From an uncultured Eubacteriales bacterium (lineage in GTDB: Bacteria > Bacillota > Clostridia > Christensenellales > Aristaeellaceae): DNA of 63,204 bases. The notes beneath the pieces were generated by a model. The model did not search any database, was not told the DNA's origin, and was given only the letters and a program-made list of their open reading frames with translations. This document shows positions 8,881-16,837 of the stretch, in pieces. The position numbers and the translations under genes were made by a program. How positions within the stretch are numbered: the stretch's first letter is position 1; each line of letters begins with the position of its first letter. The DNA is taken from NCBI GenBank assembly GCA_900315585.1, contig OMZP01000006.1:1-63204 (forward strand), written 5' to 3'.

Positions 8881-9507
8881 ATGCGCTACGATTGGATGGA
8901 CGAATACCTGCTTTCCAAGCGGTCCGTGACGAAGGATTTGCAGGCGGAGTGGAACTGGACCCGCTACAAGATCGGGGACAGGATGTTCGCCGCGATCCTG
9001 CTGGACGACGACGACAAGCCCGTCTACATCAACCTCAAGCTGGACCCCGCCGAGGGGGAGTTCCTGCGCGGACAGTACGAGGATGTCATCCCCGGCTACT
9101 ACTCCGACAAGCGATGCTGGAACTCGGTGAACCCCGACGGGGAGGTGCCGGACGAGCTGCTTCGCGGCCTGCTGGACAAGTCCTATCATCTGGTGTTGAA
9201 GGGCTTTCCCAAGAAGAGACAGCGGGAGATCCTGGGCCTGAGCGTCTGCGGCACGGACTGCTCGGCCTGCTACTGCAAGGACCTGTGCGAGGGCTGTAAC
9301 GCGGCCTGCGGGAAGGTGTTCCACATGGCGGCGGGGAAGGCCTGCCCGATCTACGCCTGCTGCGCGGGCAAGCATCGCTATGCCACCTGCGCGGAGTGCC
9401 CGGAGGTGCCCTGCGACCTCTGGCGTTCGGAGCGGGACCCCAGCTATTCCGACGAACAGTTCGAGGCCAGCATCAACGAGCGCGTGGCGAATCTGAAGGA
9501 TGCGTGA
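8881..9507 (+). CDS. MmcQ/YjbR-DUF3795 fusion protein
   Basis: A 208-residue two-domain protein. Residues 1-115 resemble the MmcQ/YjbR (CyaY-fold) DNA-binding-like family (CWNSVNPDGEVPDELLRGLLDKSYHLVL). Residues 120-190 are a DUF3795-type Cys-rich domain (CGTDCSACYCKDLCEGC, then CPIYACC and CAECPEVPCDLW) with at least twelve cysteines, suited to zinc or an Fe-S cluster. GAGAGGAGCAGCCC precedes the ATG. A bidirectional terminator follows. The architecture is seen in Clostridia; the function is unknown. Confidence 0.7.
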   Translation: MRYDWMDEYLLSKRSVTKDLQAEWNWTRYKIGDRMFAAILLDDDDKPVYINLKLDPAEGEFLRGQYEDVIPGYYSDKRCWNSVNPDGEVPDELLRGLLDKSYHLVLKGFPKKRQREILGLSVCGTDCSACYCKDLCEGCNAACGKVFHMAAGKACPIYACCAGKHRYATCAECPEVPCDLWRSERDPSYSDEQFEASINERVANLKDA

Positions 9508-9524
9508 GCACGACCGGCAACAAC

Positions 9525-9548
9525 AAACCCCCGCCGAAGCGGGGGTTT
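9525..9548. terminator. bidirectional terminator between convergent genes
   Basis: AAACCCCCGC (9525-9534), loop CGAA, GCGGGGGTTT (9539-9548). It serves the MmcQ-DUF3795 gene from the left and the NUDIX gene from the right. Confidence 0.8.
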
Positions 9549-9550
9549 CA

Positions 9551-9976
9551 TCATGCCGTCAGGCTCTGTTTGTAGATTTCATAGGCCGCGTCCAGCACGG
9601 GCCGGTCGCCGTCGTAGGTCAGCATCGCCCGCGCCTTCTCCACGGGATAGTAGCTGCCGTTCAAAAAGCCCTGGTCGTAGGACACGTGGAAGCTCTTGTC
9701 CAGCGCCCGCATGGCGAACCACTGGATACGGTTGCTGATCTCCCTGCCCCGGCTCTCGGAGAAGAAGTCGTAGCGGGTGTTTCCGGCGATGCCGATGATC
9801 TCGGCGTGGATGCCGGCCTCGTCCTCCACGCGCCAGAGGGCTACGTCGTTGGAACGGTTGCAGTTGCGAATCACGCCCTTGGGCATGACCCACTCCCCCC
9901 GATCGCTCATCAGCAGGAAAACCTCGTCGTCATAGAACACAATGCCGCCTGCGCAACTGCGAATCGCGCCTGCCAT
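9551..9976 (-). CDS. NUDIX-fold protein with a degenerate catalytic box
   Basis: A 141-residue protein. ATG 9976 is preferred over nearby 9982 because AAGGAAG then sits about 9 nt upstream. The fold markers GEWVMPKG and the helix are recognisable, but the box GX5EX7REUXEEXGU reads G34, N40 for E, W48-R49 for RE, D52-E53 for EE, and G55. Several magnesium ligands are therefore missing. It may be a non-catalytic sensor or use an altered metal site. It stands alone, facing away from the sirtuin operon. Confidence 0.7.
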   Translation of the reverse strand: MAGAIRSCAGGIVFYDDEVFLLMSDRGEWVMPKGVIRNCNRSNDVALWRVEDEAGIHAEIIGIAGNTRYDFFSESRGREISNRIQWFAMRALDKSFHVSYDQGFLNGSYYPVEKARAMLTYDGDRPVLDAAYEIYKQSLTA

Positions 9977-10095
9977 AGCCATCACCTTCCTTTATGACTA
10001 CGCTATGATAGCACAAACTGGCCAAAATTGCAAATGCAAATCATGCCAGGCGCTTTTTGGGTGGACAGGAAGATTAAAAGATGGTAAAATGGATT

Positions 10096-10200
10096 AGGCA
10101 ATAGGCAATAGGCAATAGGCAATAGGCAATAGGCAATAGGCAATAGGCAATAGGCAATAGGCAACAGGCAACAGGCAACAGGCAATAGGCAACAGGCAAT
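10096..10200. repeat. heptanucleotide tandem array (AGGCAAT/AGGCAAC)
   Basis: Fifteen perfectly phased 7-bp units: nine AGGCAAT, three AGGCAAC, then AGGCAAT, AGGCAAC and AGGCAAT, followed by the partial unit AGGCATA. A 7-bp period gives no frame preservation, and the array sits 61 bp upstream of the sirtuin start codon, inside the likely promoter/leader region. Confidence 0.9.
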
Positions 10201-10261
10201 AGGCATAGCAGGGGCGGCGATGCGCCGCCCGACCGAGCAATATACACAGGAGGGACGGCCC

Positions 10262-10972
10262 ATGAACGAAACCCTGGCGAAGTGGATCAAGGAGAGCGAA
10301 CGCATCGTGTTCTTCGGCGGCGCGGGGGTGTCCACCGAGAGCGGGATCCCCGACTTCCGCAGCGTGGACGGCCTTTACAACCAGCAGTACCAGTACCCGC
10401 CGGAGACGATCCTGAGCCACACCTTCTTCATGCGCAAGCCGGAGGAGTTCTTCCGGTTCTACCGCAACAAGATGCTCTTCCCGGACGCAAAGCCCAACGC
10501 GGCCCACCTGAAGCTGGCCCAGTGGGAGCAGGAGGGCAGGCTCTCCGGCGTGGTGACCCAGAACATCGACGGCCTGCACCAGAAGGCGGGCTCGAAGAAG
10601 GTGTTCGAGCTCCACGGCTCCGTGCTGCGCAATTACTGCATGCGCTGCCGCAGGTTCTACAGCCTGGAGGACATTCTGAACACCACCGGCGTGCCCAGGT
10701 GCGCATGCGGCGGCACCATCAAGCCGGACGTGGTGCTCTACGAGGAGCCGCTGGATGACGGCGTGGTGGCGGACGCCTGCCAGGCCATCGAGCAGGCCGA
10801 CATGCTGATCATCGGCGGCACGTCCCTGAGCGTCTACCCGGCGGCGGGGCTCATCGACCTGTACCGCGGCCACAGGCTGGTGCTGGTGAACAAGAGCGCC
10901 ACCCCCCGGGACAGCCGCGCCGACCTGATCGTGCGGGACCCCATCGGCCAGGCCTTCGCCGAGCTGCCGTGA
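10262..10972 (+). CDS. Sir2-family NAD-dependent protein deacylase (sirtuin)
   Basis: A 236-residue sirtuin. The NAD motif [16 protein letters not shown] is at residues 19-34, TQNIDGLH follows in mid-protein, the catalytic histidine lies in ELHGS, and the zinc cysteines are in CMRC and CACG, with [10 protein letters not shown] towards the C-terminus. It removes acyl groups from lysines using NAD. AGGAGGGACGGCCC precedes ATG 10262. It is first in a tightly overlapping run: its TGA overlaps the next ATG (TGATG at 10970-10974). The heptamer array lies just upstream. Confidence 0.9.
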   Translation: MNETLAKWIKESERIVFFGGAGVSTESGIPDFRSVDGLYNQQYQYPPETILSHTFFMRKPEEFFRFYRNKMLFPDAKPNAAHLKLAQWEQEGRLSGVVTQNIDGLHQKAGSKKVFELHGSVLRNYCMRCRRFYSLEDILNTTGVPRCACGGTIKPDVVLYEEPLDDGVVADACQAIEQADMLIIGGTSLSVYPAAGLIDLYRGHRLVLVNKSATPRDSRADLIVRDPIGQAFAELP

Positions 10973-11469
10973 TGGAGAGCCCTGCCGGGCACATCGTCGC
11001 CTTCCCGCCGGTGGCCCCGCCCGAGGCCCGCATCCTGATCCTGGGCAGCATGCCCAGCGTGGAGTCGCTGAACCGGGGCTTCTACTACGCCCATCCGCGC
11101 AACGCTTTCTGGCGCATCCTCGCGGAGGTTTTTGACGAGTCCTTCCCGGAGGACATTCCGGGGCGGATCGCGCTGCTGGAGCGCCACGGCCTGGCCCTCT
11201 GGGACGTGCTCTACAGCTGCCAGCGGGCGGGCTCCCTGGACAGCGCCATCCGCGAGCCCCTGCCCAACGACTTCGGCGCGCTGTTTGAGCGGTGCCCGGG
11301 GATCGAGCGGGTGCTGTTCAACGGTGCGACGGCCTACAAGCTGTTTGTCAAGACCAACGCCCGATTTCTCGACGGGCGGGCCTGGGTGAGGCTCCCCTCC
11401 ACCAGCCCCGCCTACACCCTATCCTATGAAAGGAAATTCGCGCAATGGCGCGAAGCCCTGACGCTATGA
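10972..11469 (+). CDS. DNA-deoxyinosine/uracil-DNA glycosylase family protein
   Basis: A 165-residue UDG-superfamily enzyme. [11 protein letters not shown] contains the GxxPS-type motif 1, [12 protein letters not shown] is the base-stacking motif, LPNDFGAL follows, and LPSTSPAYT is motif 2. This matches the hypoxanthine-DNA (deoxyinosine) glycosylase group that starts base excision repair of deaminated adenine. Its start overlaps the sirtuin stop and its TGA overlaps the start of the phosphorylase gene (ATGA at 11466-11469), so it is probably translated from one mRNA with its neighbours. Confidence 0.85.
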   Translation: MESPAGHIVAFPPVAPPEARILILGSMPSVESLNRGFYYAHPRNAFWRILAEVFDESFPEDIPGRIALLERHGLALWDVLYSCQRAGSLDSAIREPLPNDFGALFERCPGIERVLFNGATAYKLFVKTNARFLDGRAWVRLPSTSPAYTLSYERKFAQWREALTL

Positions 11470-12776
11470 GCATGAATCCCTGTGACATCATCCGCAAGAA
11501 GCGGTTCGGCGGCGAGCTGACCGAGCAGGAGATCCGCGCCTTCGTGAACGGCGTGGTGGACGGCAGCTTCGCGGACTACCAGGCCTCGGCCCTGCTGATG
11601 GCCATTTGCATCAACGGCATGACCGACCGGGAGACCCTGGCCCTGACCCTGGCCATGGAGAAGTCCGGCGACACGCTGAACCTGTCGGACATCGCCGGCG
11701 TGAAGGCCGACAAGCACTCCACCGGCGGCGTGGGGGACACCACGTCGCTGATCCTGGTGCCCCTGGTGGCGGCCTGCGGCGTGAAGATGGCGAAGATGTC
11801 CGGCCGCGGCCTGGGCTTCACCGGCGGCACGCTGGACAAGCTGGAATCCATCCCCGGCATGAGCATCGACAAGGACATCGAGGGCTTCAAGCGGCAGGTG
11901 AACGAGGTGGGCTGCGCCATCATCGGCCAGACCGCGGAGCTGGCCCCCGCTGACAAGGTGCTCTACGCCCTCCGGGACGTGACCGCCACGGTGGACTGCC
12001 TGCCCCTGGTGGTGTCCTCGATCCTGTCCAAGAAGCTGGCCGCGGGCTGCGACGTGGTGGTGCTGGACGTGAAGAGCGGCAGCGGCGCGATCATGGACAC
12101 GCCGGAGAAGAGCCGCCAGCTGGCGGAAACCATGGTGCGCATCGGCAACATGAGCGGCAAGCGGTTCTCCGCGCTGATCACCGACATGGACCAGCCCCTG
12201 GGCAACTACATCGGCAACGCCCTGGAGGTGGAGGAGGCCATCGACGTGCTGGCGGGCCGGGTGAACGGCCCCCTGAAGGACGTGGCCCTGACGCTGGGAG
12301 CGCACATCCTGCGCAATGCCGGGACCATTGGGACCGTGGACGCGGGCATCCGGATGCTCCAGGAGAAGATCGACAGCGGCGAGGGCCTCAAGACCTTCGG
12401 CGACATGATCGAGGCCCAGGGCGGCGACCGCCGCGTGGTGGAGGACACCTCCCTTTTGCCCAAGGCCCCGAAGCAGGTGGAGCTGCGGGCCGATAAGGCC
12501 GGTTACATCACCCGCATGGTGACCAGCGACATCGGCAACGCCGCCAAGCTGCTGGGCGCAGGCCGGGAGCGCAAGACGGACGTGCTGGACCTGTCCGTGG
12601 GCATCGTGATGCACAAGCGGCTGGGCGAGTCCGTGAAGCGGGACGAGCTGCTGGCCACGCTGCACGTGGGCGAGAGGTCCGACAGGATCGGGGCCTACAA
12701 CCTCTTGAAGAAGTCCATCGTCATCGGGGACGAGAAGCCCGACGTGAAGCCGCTGATCCAGGCGGTCGTGGAATGA
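11466..12776 (+). CDS. pdp: pyrimidine-nucleoside phosphorylase
   Basis: A 436-residue protein of the thymidine/pyrimidine-nucleoside phosphorylase family, typical length about 433. The N-terminal helical domain is followed by DKHSTGGVGDTTSL (phosphate site), then SGRGLGFTGGTLDKLESIPG (family signature) and VVLDVKSGSGA. It splits uridine, thymidine and deoxyuridine with phosphate for salvage. The ATG overlaps the previous stop; a second ATG two codons later (11472) is possible. Its own stop overlaps the next start (ATGA at 12773-12776). Confidence 0.95.
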   Translation: MSMNPCDIIRKKRFGGELTEQEIRAFVNGVVDGSFADYQASALLMAICINGMTDRETLALTLAMEKSGDTLNLSDIAGVKADKHSTGGVGDTTSLILVPLVAACGVKMAKMSGRGLGFTGGTLDKLESIPGMSIDKDIEGFKRQVNEVGCAIIGQTAELAPADKVLYALRDVTATVDCLPLVVSSILSKKLAAGCDVVVLDVKSGSGAIMDTPEKSRQLAETMVRIGNMSGKRFSALITDMDQPLGNYIGNALEVEEAIDVLAGRVNGPLKDVALTLGAHILRNAGTIGTVDAGIRMLQEKIDSGEGLKTFGDMIEAQGGDRRVVEDTSLLPKAPKQVELRADKAGYITRMVTSDIGNAAKLLGAGRERKTDVLDLSVGIVMHKRLGESVKRDELLATLHVGERSDRIGAYNLLKKSIVIGDEKPDVKPLIQAVVE

Positions 12777-13675
12777 GCAGGAGCAAGCGAACGGCGCGGG
12801 TCGAAACGCCCGCGCCGAAGGGAAACTGGCTGATGGATGCCGGGGGCGGCGTCCGGGCGGGCTGGCTGTTGGCGGTCAGCCTGCTTGCCTGCGCCCTGAT
12901 TGGGGTCGGCGTGCGCTGGGGCCTCGGCCGGGGCTTCGCGGCGCTGCTGGACGCCTGGGGCGTGAACGCCGTCACCGCCCACAGGGCTCCGGCCTGGGCG
13001 CGGTGGTTCTGGCGCTGGCAGGGGAGCGTGGCCACGGTCCTCGTCAGCGCGCTGCTGCTGGCGGCGTCGGCGGGATTGCGGCGGCTGTGGCGGGGGACCC
13101 CTTCGGGCTTCAAGTTTCAACCGAGGCAAAGCCTCCTCGCCGCCCTCACCGGCCTGGCCCTGGCGGCGGCGGTGCTGCTGCTGGGCCTGCTGCCGGACAG
13201 CCTGCGCCGGGAGGCGGGCGCGCCCCGTTTCAGCGTGAGCCTGCCGGCCCTGGGCGCCGTGAGCCTGCTGGCCGTGCTGGCGGAGGAGGCCTTCACCAAG
13301 GGGGTGCTCTACGACGGCCTCGCGCCCCGGTGGGGCGTGCTCTGGGCCACGGCCGTCAGCTGCGCGGTGTTCTTCGCCATGAACGGCGGCTATGCCGGGA
13401 ACGTGCCCTGCGCGGTGAACGTGCTGCTGCTGGGGCTGCTGGGCTGCCGGGTCTACACGCGATACGGCCTCTGGGTCGACGTGGGCCTGCGCTGGGGCTG
13501 GAGCTTCGCCACGGTGTTCCTGCTGGGCTTCGGCGGGGGAGAGGCGAGCCTGCTGCGCTTCTACGGCGTGTCGGAGACCCTGCTCACCGGCGGCGATGCC
13601 GGACCGGTGTACGGGCTGTATCTGACGATCATATTGGCGCTCGCACTGGTCTGGCTGTATCGCAAGCCTCGTTGA
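12773..13675 (+). CDS. CPBP-family membrane protein with altered active-site residues
   Basis: A 300-residue polytopic protein with about seven hydrophobic segments, resembling the CPBP (CAAX protease and bacteriocin-processing, ABI) family. The EExxxR motif is EEAFTK (171-176, K for R). The FxxxH motif reads FAMNG (histidine lost) and the third-motif histidine is replaced around LRWGWSF (239-245). The two glutamates survive but the metal-binding histidines do not, so protease activity is doubtful. It is the last gene of the sirtuin run and overlaps the phosphorylase stop. Confidence 0.65.
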   Translation: MSRSKRTARVETPAPKGNWLMDAGGGVRAGWLLAVSLLACALIGVGVRWGLGRGFAALLDAWGVNAVTAHRAPAWARWFWRWQGSVATVLVSALLLAASAGLRRLWRGTPSGFKFQPRQSLLAALTGLALAAAVLLLGLLPDSLRREAGAPRFSVSLPALGAVSLLAVLAEEAFTKGVLYDGLAPRWGVLWATAVSCAVFFAMNGGYAGNVPCAVNVLLLGLLGCRVYTRYGLWVDVGLRWGWSFATVFLLGFGGGEASLLRFYGVSETLLTGGDAGPVYGLYLTIILALALVWLYRKPR

Positions 13676-13676
13676 G

Positions 13677-13751
13677 ACAAAGAAAGATCCTTCGCTTCGC
13701 TCAGGATGACTGTTTTTCCGCCATTCCGAGCGAAGGGAAGGATCTTCTTTT
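13677..13751. repeat. GATCCTTCGC palindromic repeat, copy 1
   Basis: Arms AAAGAAAGATCCTTC and GAAGGATCTTCTTTT face each other between two convergent genes; the right arm abuts the stop codon of the lipid kinase. Longer relatives with the core CTCAGGATGAC are at 28965-29066 and 35276-35480. In this position it may double as a bidirectional terminator. Confidence 0.6.
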
Positions 13752-14629
13752 CAAGGCCGGTACACCCGAAGCTGTCCCGTCACCAGATGCACGTCGAAGG
13801 GCAGATCCTCGTAGATCTCCCCGTCGATCTGCACGGGCATGGGCCCGTCGGAGGCGAGGCGCAGCGCGGACGCCCGCTTGAAGTCCGTGGAGGGCAGGGT
13901 CAATATCTGCCGCTTCATCAGCTTCATGAACGCGCCGGGAATTCTGGGGCGGGAGATGTCGTCCACGATCACGATGTCCATCAGCCCGTCGTCGATCGCC
14001 GCCTCCGGGCAGACGGGGATGCCGCCGCCGATGCGCTGGCCGTTGCCGCAGCAGGCGATCAGCGCCCGGTGGGGCTTCTCGCCGTCCGCCGCGACCTCCC
14101 GGAACGCCTTGGCCCTGTAGCTGAACAGGGTGAGGATCAGCGAGGCCAGGTAGGCCGCGGAGCCGTGCAGCACGTTCATCCGGGCGTACCGGCGCAGGAT
14201 CTCCACGTCGATGCCGGTGCCGATGGCGTTGATGCCCCGCACTCCGCCGCACTCCAGGTAGTCCGTGGGCTTCGCCTCGCCGTGCAGCAGCAGGTCCAGC
14301 GCCCCCTCCGGCGTCTGGGGGATGCCCGCCACGGCGGCGAAGTCGTTGCCGCTGCCGCAGGGGATGATGCCCAGGTGTACCTTCGACGGGTCCGCGATGC
14401 CGTTCAGCACCTCGTTCAGCGTGCCGTCGCCGCCCATGGCCACCAGGTCCAGCGGCTCGCCCGCGGCGCCCGCCGTCAGCTTCCGGGCGATGTCGATGGC
14501 CTCTCGCCGCCTGTGGGTCTCGTGGAAGGCGTGCTCCACGCCCAGCGCCCTGAGCCGTCCCTCCAGCGCCGTTCGGAATTGGACGGACCTGCCCTTTCCG
14601 GCGATGGGGTTGTAGACAAAGTGGAGCAT
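13751..14629 (-). CDS. diacylglycerol/lipid kinase (DagK/YegS family)
   Basis: A 292-residue protein. The N-terminal motif FVYNPIAGKGRS, GGDGTLNEVLNG with the catalytic-domain glycines, and PCGSGNDFA define the DAGK_cat family; the C-terminal beta domain ends in MPVQIDGEIYEDLPFDV. The family phosphorylates diacylglycerol or related lipids at the membrane. AAGGAAGGATC lies upstream of the start. A long terminator-forming leader precedes it (14667-14767), suggesting control by attenuation. Confidence 0.9.
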   Translation of the reverse strand: MLHFVYNPIAGKGRSVQFRTALEGRLRALGVEHAFHETHRRREAIDIARKLTAGAAGEPLDLVAMGGDGTLNEVLNGIADPSKVHLGIIPCGSGNDFAAVAGIPQTPEGALDLLLHGEAKPTDYLECGGVRGINAIGTGIDVEILRRYARMNVLHGSAAYLASLILTLFSYRAKAFREVAADGEKPHRALIACCGNGQRIGGGIPVCPEAAIDDGLMDIVIVDDISRPRIPGAFMKLMKRQILTLPSTDFKRASALRLASDGPMPVQIDGEIYEDLPFDVHLVTGQLRVYRP

Positions 14630-14666
14630 GGGACATCGATCCTTCCTTGTGACAATGCATAAAAAA

Positions 14667-14767
14667 GCAGACCGCGCTTCCCGGCGGCGCTGGTTGGAGG
14701 CGCGCCGCCCAATCCGATGAGGTGGGGGGAGAAATCAGAGGGAGATCGTTTTGGAAGCGCGGTCTGC
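14667..14767 (-). promoter_or_regulatory. structured leader with intrinsic terminator ahead of the lipid kinase
   Basis: On the minus strand a perfect 15-bp stem (arms 14753-14767 and 14667-14681) closes around 71 nt and is followed by six Ts (14661-14666), 31 nt before the kinase start codon. Inside it GGCGGCGC pairs with GCGCCGCC (14683-14690 with 14702-14709), and about 43 nt of the 5' arm side remain unpaired and pyrimidine-rich. No gene lies upstream on this strand to need a terminator, so an attenuator or unknown riboswitch is likely. A TTGACA at 14794-14799 (minus strand) lacks a clear -10 at proper spacing. Confidence 0.5.
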
Positions 14768-14876
14768 CCTGTGACTTAATAGTAACCTCACATTGTCAAC
14801 TGAATATAAACTCACAATGGAATCATTATAGCACGTTTTCGGCCCGGGAATCAACAGGGATTTTCCAAAGGAAGGC

Positions 14877-14905
14877 TTGAATAATGGCGCAAACGGGGGT
14901 ATAAT
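14877..14905 (+). promoter_or_regulatory. promoter and possible operator for the C-S lyase gene
   Basis: TTGAAT (14877-14882), 17-nt spacer, TATAAT (14900-14905). An inverted repeat ATGGCGCA (14884-14891) and TGCGCCAT (14916-14923) brackets the -10 box, which is the geometry of a repressor site or a 5' mRNA hairpin. Confidence 0.65.
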
Positions 14906-14940
14906 ACCCATAATATGCGCCATTTTGCGGAGGTAGCGGC

Positions 14941-16119
14941 ATGAACGAGGCGATGCGGGCCTATCTGGACGCGCCCATGGACCGGCGGGGCACCCACTGC
15001 GAGAAGTGGGACGGCCTCGAGCGGTACTTCGGCCGGGGCGACCTGATCGCCATGTGGGTGGCGGACATGGACTTTCCCACCGTGCCGCAGGTGCGGGACG
15101 CCCTCGTGGCGCGGGCCATGCACCCCGTCTACGGCTACACCGACCTTTCGGAGGAGATGCGTCTTGCGGAGGCGGGGTGGCTGCAAAGGCGGCACGGCCT
15201 CGCCGTCAACGGCGACTGGATCCTCTACAGCCCCGGCGTGGTGGACAGCCTGTTCTTCTGCGTGAACGCCTTCACCCGGGAAGGGGACGGCATCGTGGTG
15301 CAGCCGCCGGTCTACGGCCCCTTCTACCGGGCCGTGGAGCAGAACGGCAGAAGGCTCATCACCAGCCCGCTGATCCTTTCGGAGGACGGCTGGCGGATGG
15401 ACTTCGAGGGCCTTGAGGCCGCCTTCAGCGCCGGCGCAAAGATGATGCTGCTGTGCGCGCCCCACAACCCGGTGGGCCGCGTCTGGACGCGGGAGGAACT
15501 GCAAAGGGTCGTGGACCTGGCGAACGCTTATGATGTCATCATCGTCTCCGACGAGATCCACGCGGACTTCGCCCTGGACGGCCGCAAACAGCCCCGCATA
15601 CTGTCCCTGGAACACGCGGAGAAGTGCGTGATGCTGGCCTCGGCCACCAAGTCCTTCAACCTGGCGGGCCTGCGCCACTCCAGCGCCATCGTGCCCGACG
15701 AGACCATGCGCGCCGCGCTGAAGCGGGAGATCGACCGAGCCCACGCCGGGGAGCCGAATCTCTTCGGCGCGGTGGCCCAGATCGCCGCCTACACCCACGG
15801 GGATGAATGGATGGACGCGGTGGTGGAGTACGTGACCGGGAACCGGGACTTTGCCGTGGACTTCCTGCGCCGGGAGCTGCCGGAGATCGGATGCCGGCCG
15901 CCGGAGGGCACTTACCTGATGTGGCTGGATTTCCGGGGCCTGGGCCTGGACCACGAGGCGGTGAAGCGGCTGCTGGCGGACGGGGCCCATGTGGCCATGA
16001 ACGAGGGCACCTTCTTTGGCGAAGCGGGGCGGGGATGGTTCCGGATGAACCTGGCCACCCAGCGGGCGAACGTGGTCCGCACCCTGGAGAATATACGAAA
16101 TGCGATACGGAGTCGGTAA
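14941..16119 (+). CDS. MalY/PatB-family aminotransferase (cystathionine beta-lyase type)
   Basis: A 392-residue fold-type I PLP enzyme. MWVADMDFPTVPQV near the start is a hallmark of the MalY/PatB group; HNPVGRVWTREEL, SDEIHADF (D204) and SATKSFNLAGL (PLP lysine K237) follow. These enzymes cleave C-S bonds of cystathionine, cysteine or cysteine conjugates to pyruvate, ammonia and a thiol; some have regulatory roles. GCGGAGG precedes the ATG. The exonuclease gene follows after 3 bp. Confidence 0.9.
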   Translation: MNEAMRAYLDAPMDRRGTHCEKWDGLERYFGRGDLIAMWVADMDFPTVPQVRDALVARAMHPVYGYTDLSEEMRLAEAGWLQRRHGLAVNGDWILYSPGVVDSLFFCVNAFTREGDGIVVQPPVYGPFYRAVEQNGRRLITSPLILSEDGWRMDFEGLEAAFSAGAKMMLLCAPHNPVGRVWTREELQRVVDLANAYDVIIVSDEIHADFALDGRKQPRILSLEHAEKCVMLASATKSFNLAGLRHSSAIVPDETMRAALKREIDRAHAGEPNLFGAVAQIAAYTHGDEWMDAVVEYVTGNRDFAVDFLRRELPEIGCRPPEGTYLMWLDFRGLGLDHEAVKRLLADGAHVAMNEGTFFGEAGRGWFRMNLATQRANVVRTLENIRNAIRSR

Positions 16120-16122
16120 ACC

Positions 16123-16725
16123 GTGAAGAACTTTTTCAGCAACCTGTTCAAGAAGCCGGACAAGCAGATCGCCATGGATGTGGAGCTGGACGGCATGCAC
16201 CCCAGCCACATCATCCAGCTGTCCTACCTGGTGATCGAGGGCCGCAAGGTGAAGGGCAAGAACTTCTACTTCGCCGCCAAGGCCATCAATCGCTACGCCC
16301 GGCAGGTCCACGGCCTGAGCGTGTACCAGCTGCGCAAGCTGTCCGGCGGCAAGGGCTTCATCGACTACGCGGACGAGATCTACCGGGATTTCGCGGACTG
16401 CAAGCTGATCATCGGCCACGACGTGGCCGGGGACATCCGCTACCTGCGCCGGGAGTTCGACAAGATCGGCGTGAAGCTGCCCAACTATCCCATCTTCTGC
16501 ACCCTGAAGCACTACACCCAGGAGGCCCACATCCCCCTGAAGCAGAATCCGAACGTGATGAAGCCGCCGAAGCTGACGGAGCTGACGGAGCACTTCGGGC
16601 TCTCCGAGGAGCTGATCGCCCAGAAGTGCCACAAGTGGTACGGCGGCGGCGACCATCCCCACGACGCGCGCTACGACGCGGCGGCGGCCTACCTGTGTAT
16701 GCTGGTGGGCGAGGAAATGGCATGA
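16123..16725 (+). CDS. DnaQ-fold 3'-5' exonuclease
   Basis: A 200-residue protein starting at GTG 16123, 3 bp after the lyase stop. Residues AMDVELDG supply the D-x-E of ExoI, LIIGHDVAGDIRYLRREF supplies ExoII, and HPHDARYDAAAAYLCM supplies the H and D of ExoIII, giving a DEDDh nuclease. No polymerase domain is attached. It could act in DNA repair or RNA turnover. A strong terminator overlaps its stop codon. Confidence 0.8.
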   Translation: MKNFFSNLFKKPDKQIAMDVELDGMHPSHIIQLSYLVIEGRKVKGKNFYFAAKAINRYARQVHGLSVYQLRKLSGGKGFIDYADEIYRDFADCKLIIGHDVAGDIRYLRREFDKIGVKLPNYPIFCTLKHYTQEAHIPLKQNPNVMKPPKLTELTEHFGLSEELIAQKCHKWYGGGDHPHDARYDAAAAYLCMLVGEEMA

Positions 16726-16758
16726 GAAAAAGACTGCGAAAGCAGTCTTTTTCTCATG
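16721..16758. terminator. strong terminator overlapping the exonuclease stop
   Basis: CATGAGAAAAAGACTGC (16721-16737), loop GAAA, GCAGTCTTTTTCTCATG (16742-16758): a 17-bp perfect stem containing its own T tract. Confidence 0.8.
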
Positions 16759-16776
16759 CCATTGAGCAACACATTA

Positions 16777-16805
16777 TTGACATATTTGCAATAGAATGGT
16801 AAAAT
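16777..16805 (+). promoter_or_regulatory. promoter for the NlpC/P60 surface protein
   Basis: Consensus TTGACA (16777-16782), 17-nt spacer, TAAAAT (16800-16805). Confidence 0.8.
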
Positions 16806-16837
16806 GACCGCAGATATTCATGAGGGAGACTGGGCTT

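Noticed and set aside
10096..10200. CRISPR array
   Set aside because: Units are 7 bp, contiguous, without spacers; no cas genes in the window.
10094..10335. Open frame reading the heptamer array as a CLLPIAY repeat protein
   Set aside because: The repeat is read through only because 7-bp units give a 7-residue period in any stop-free frame; no ribosome site.
14667..14767. Known riboswitch, T-box, SRP RNA or 6S RNA
   Set aside because: None of the conserved motifs of these RNAs could be found in the leader.
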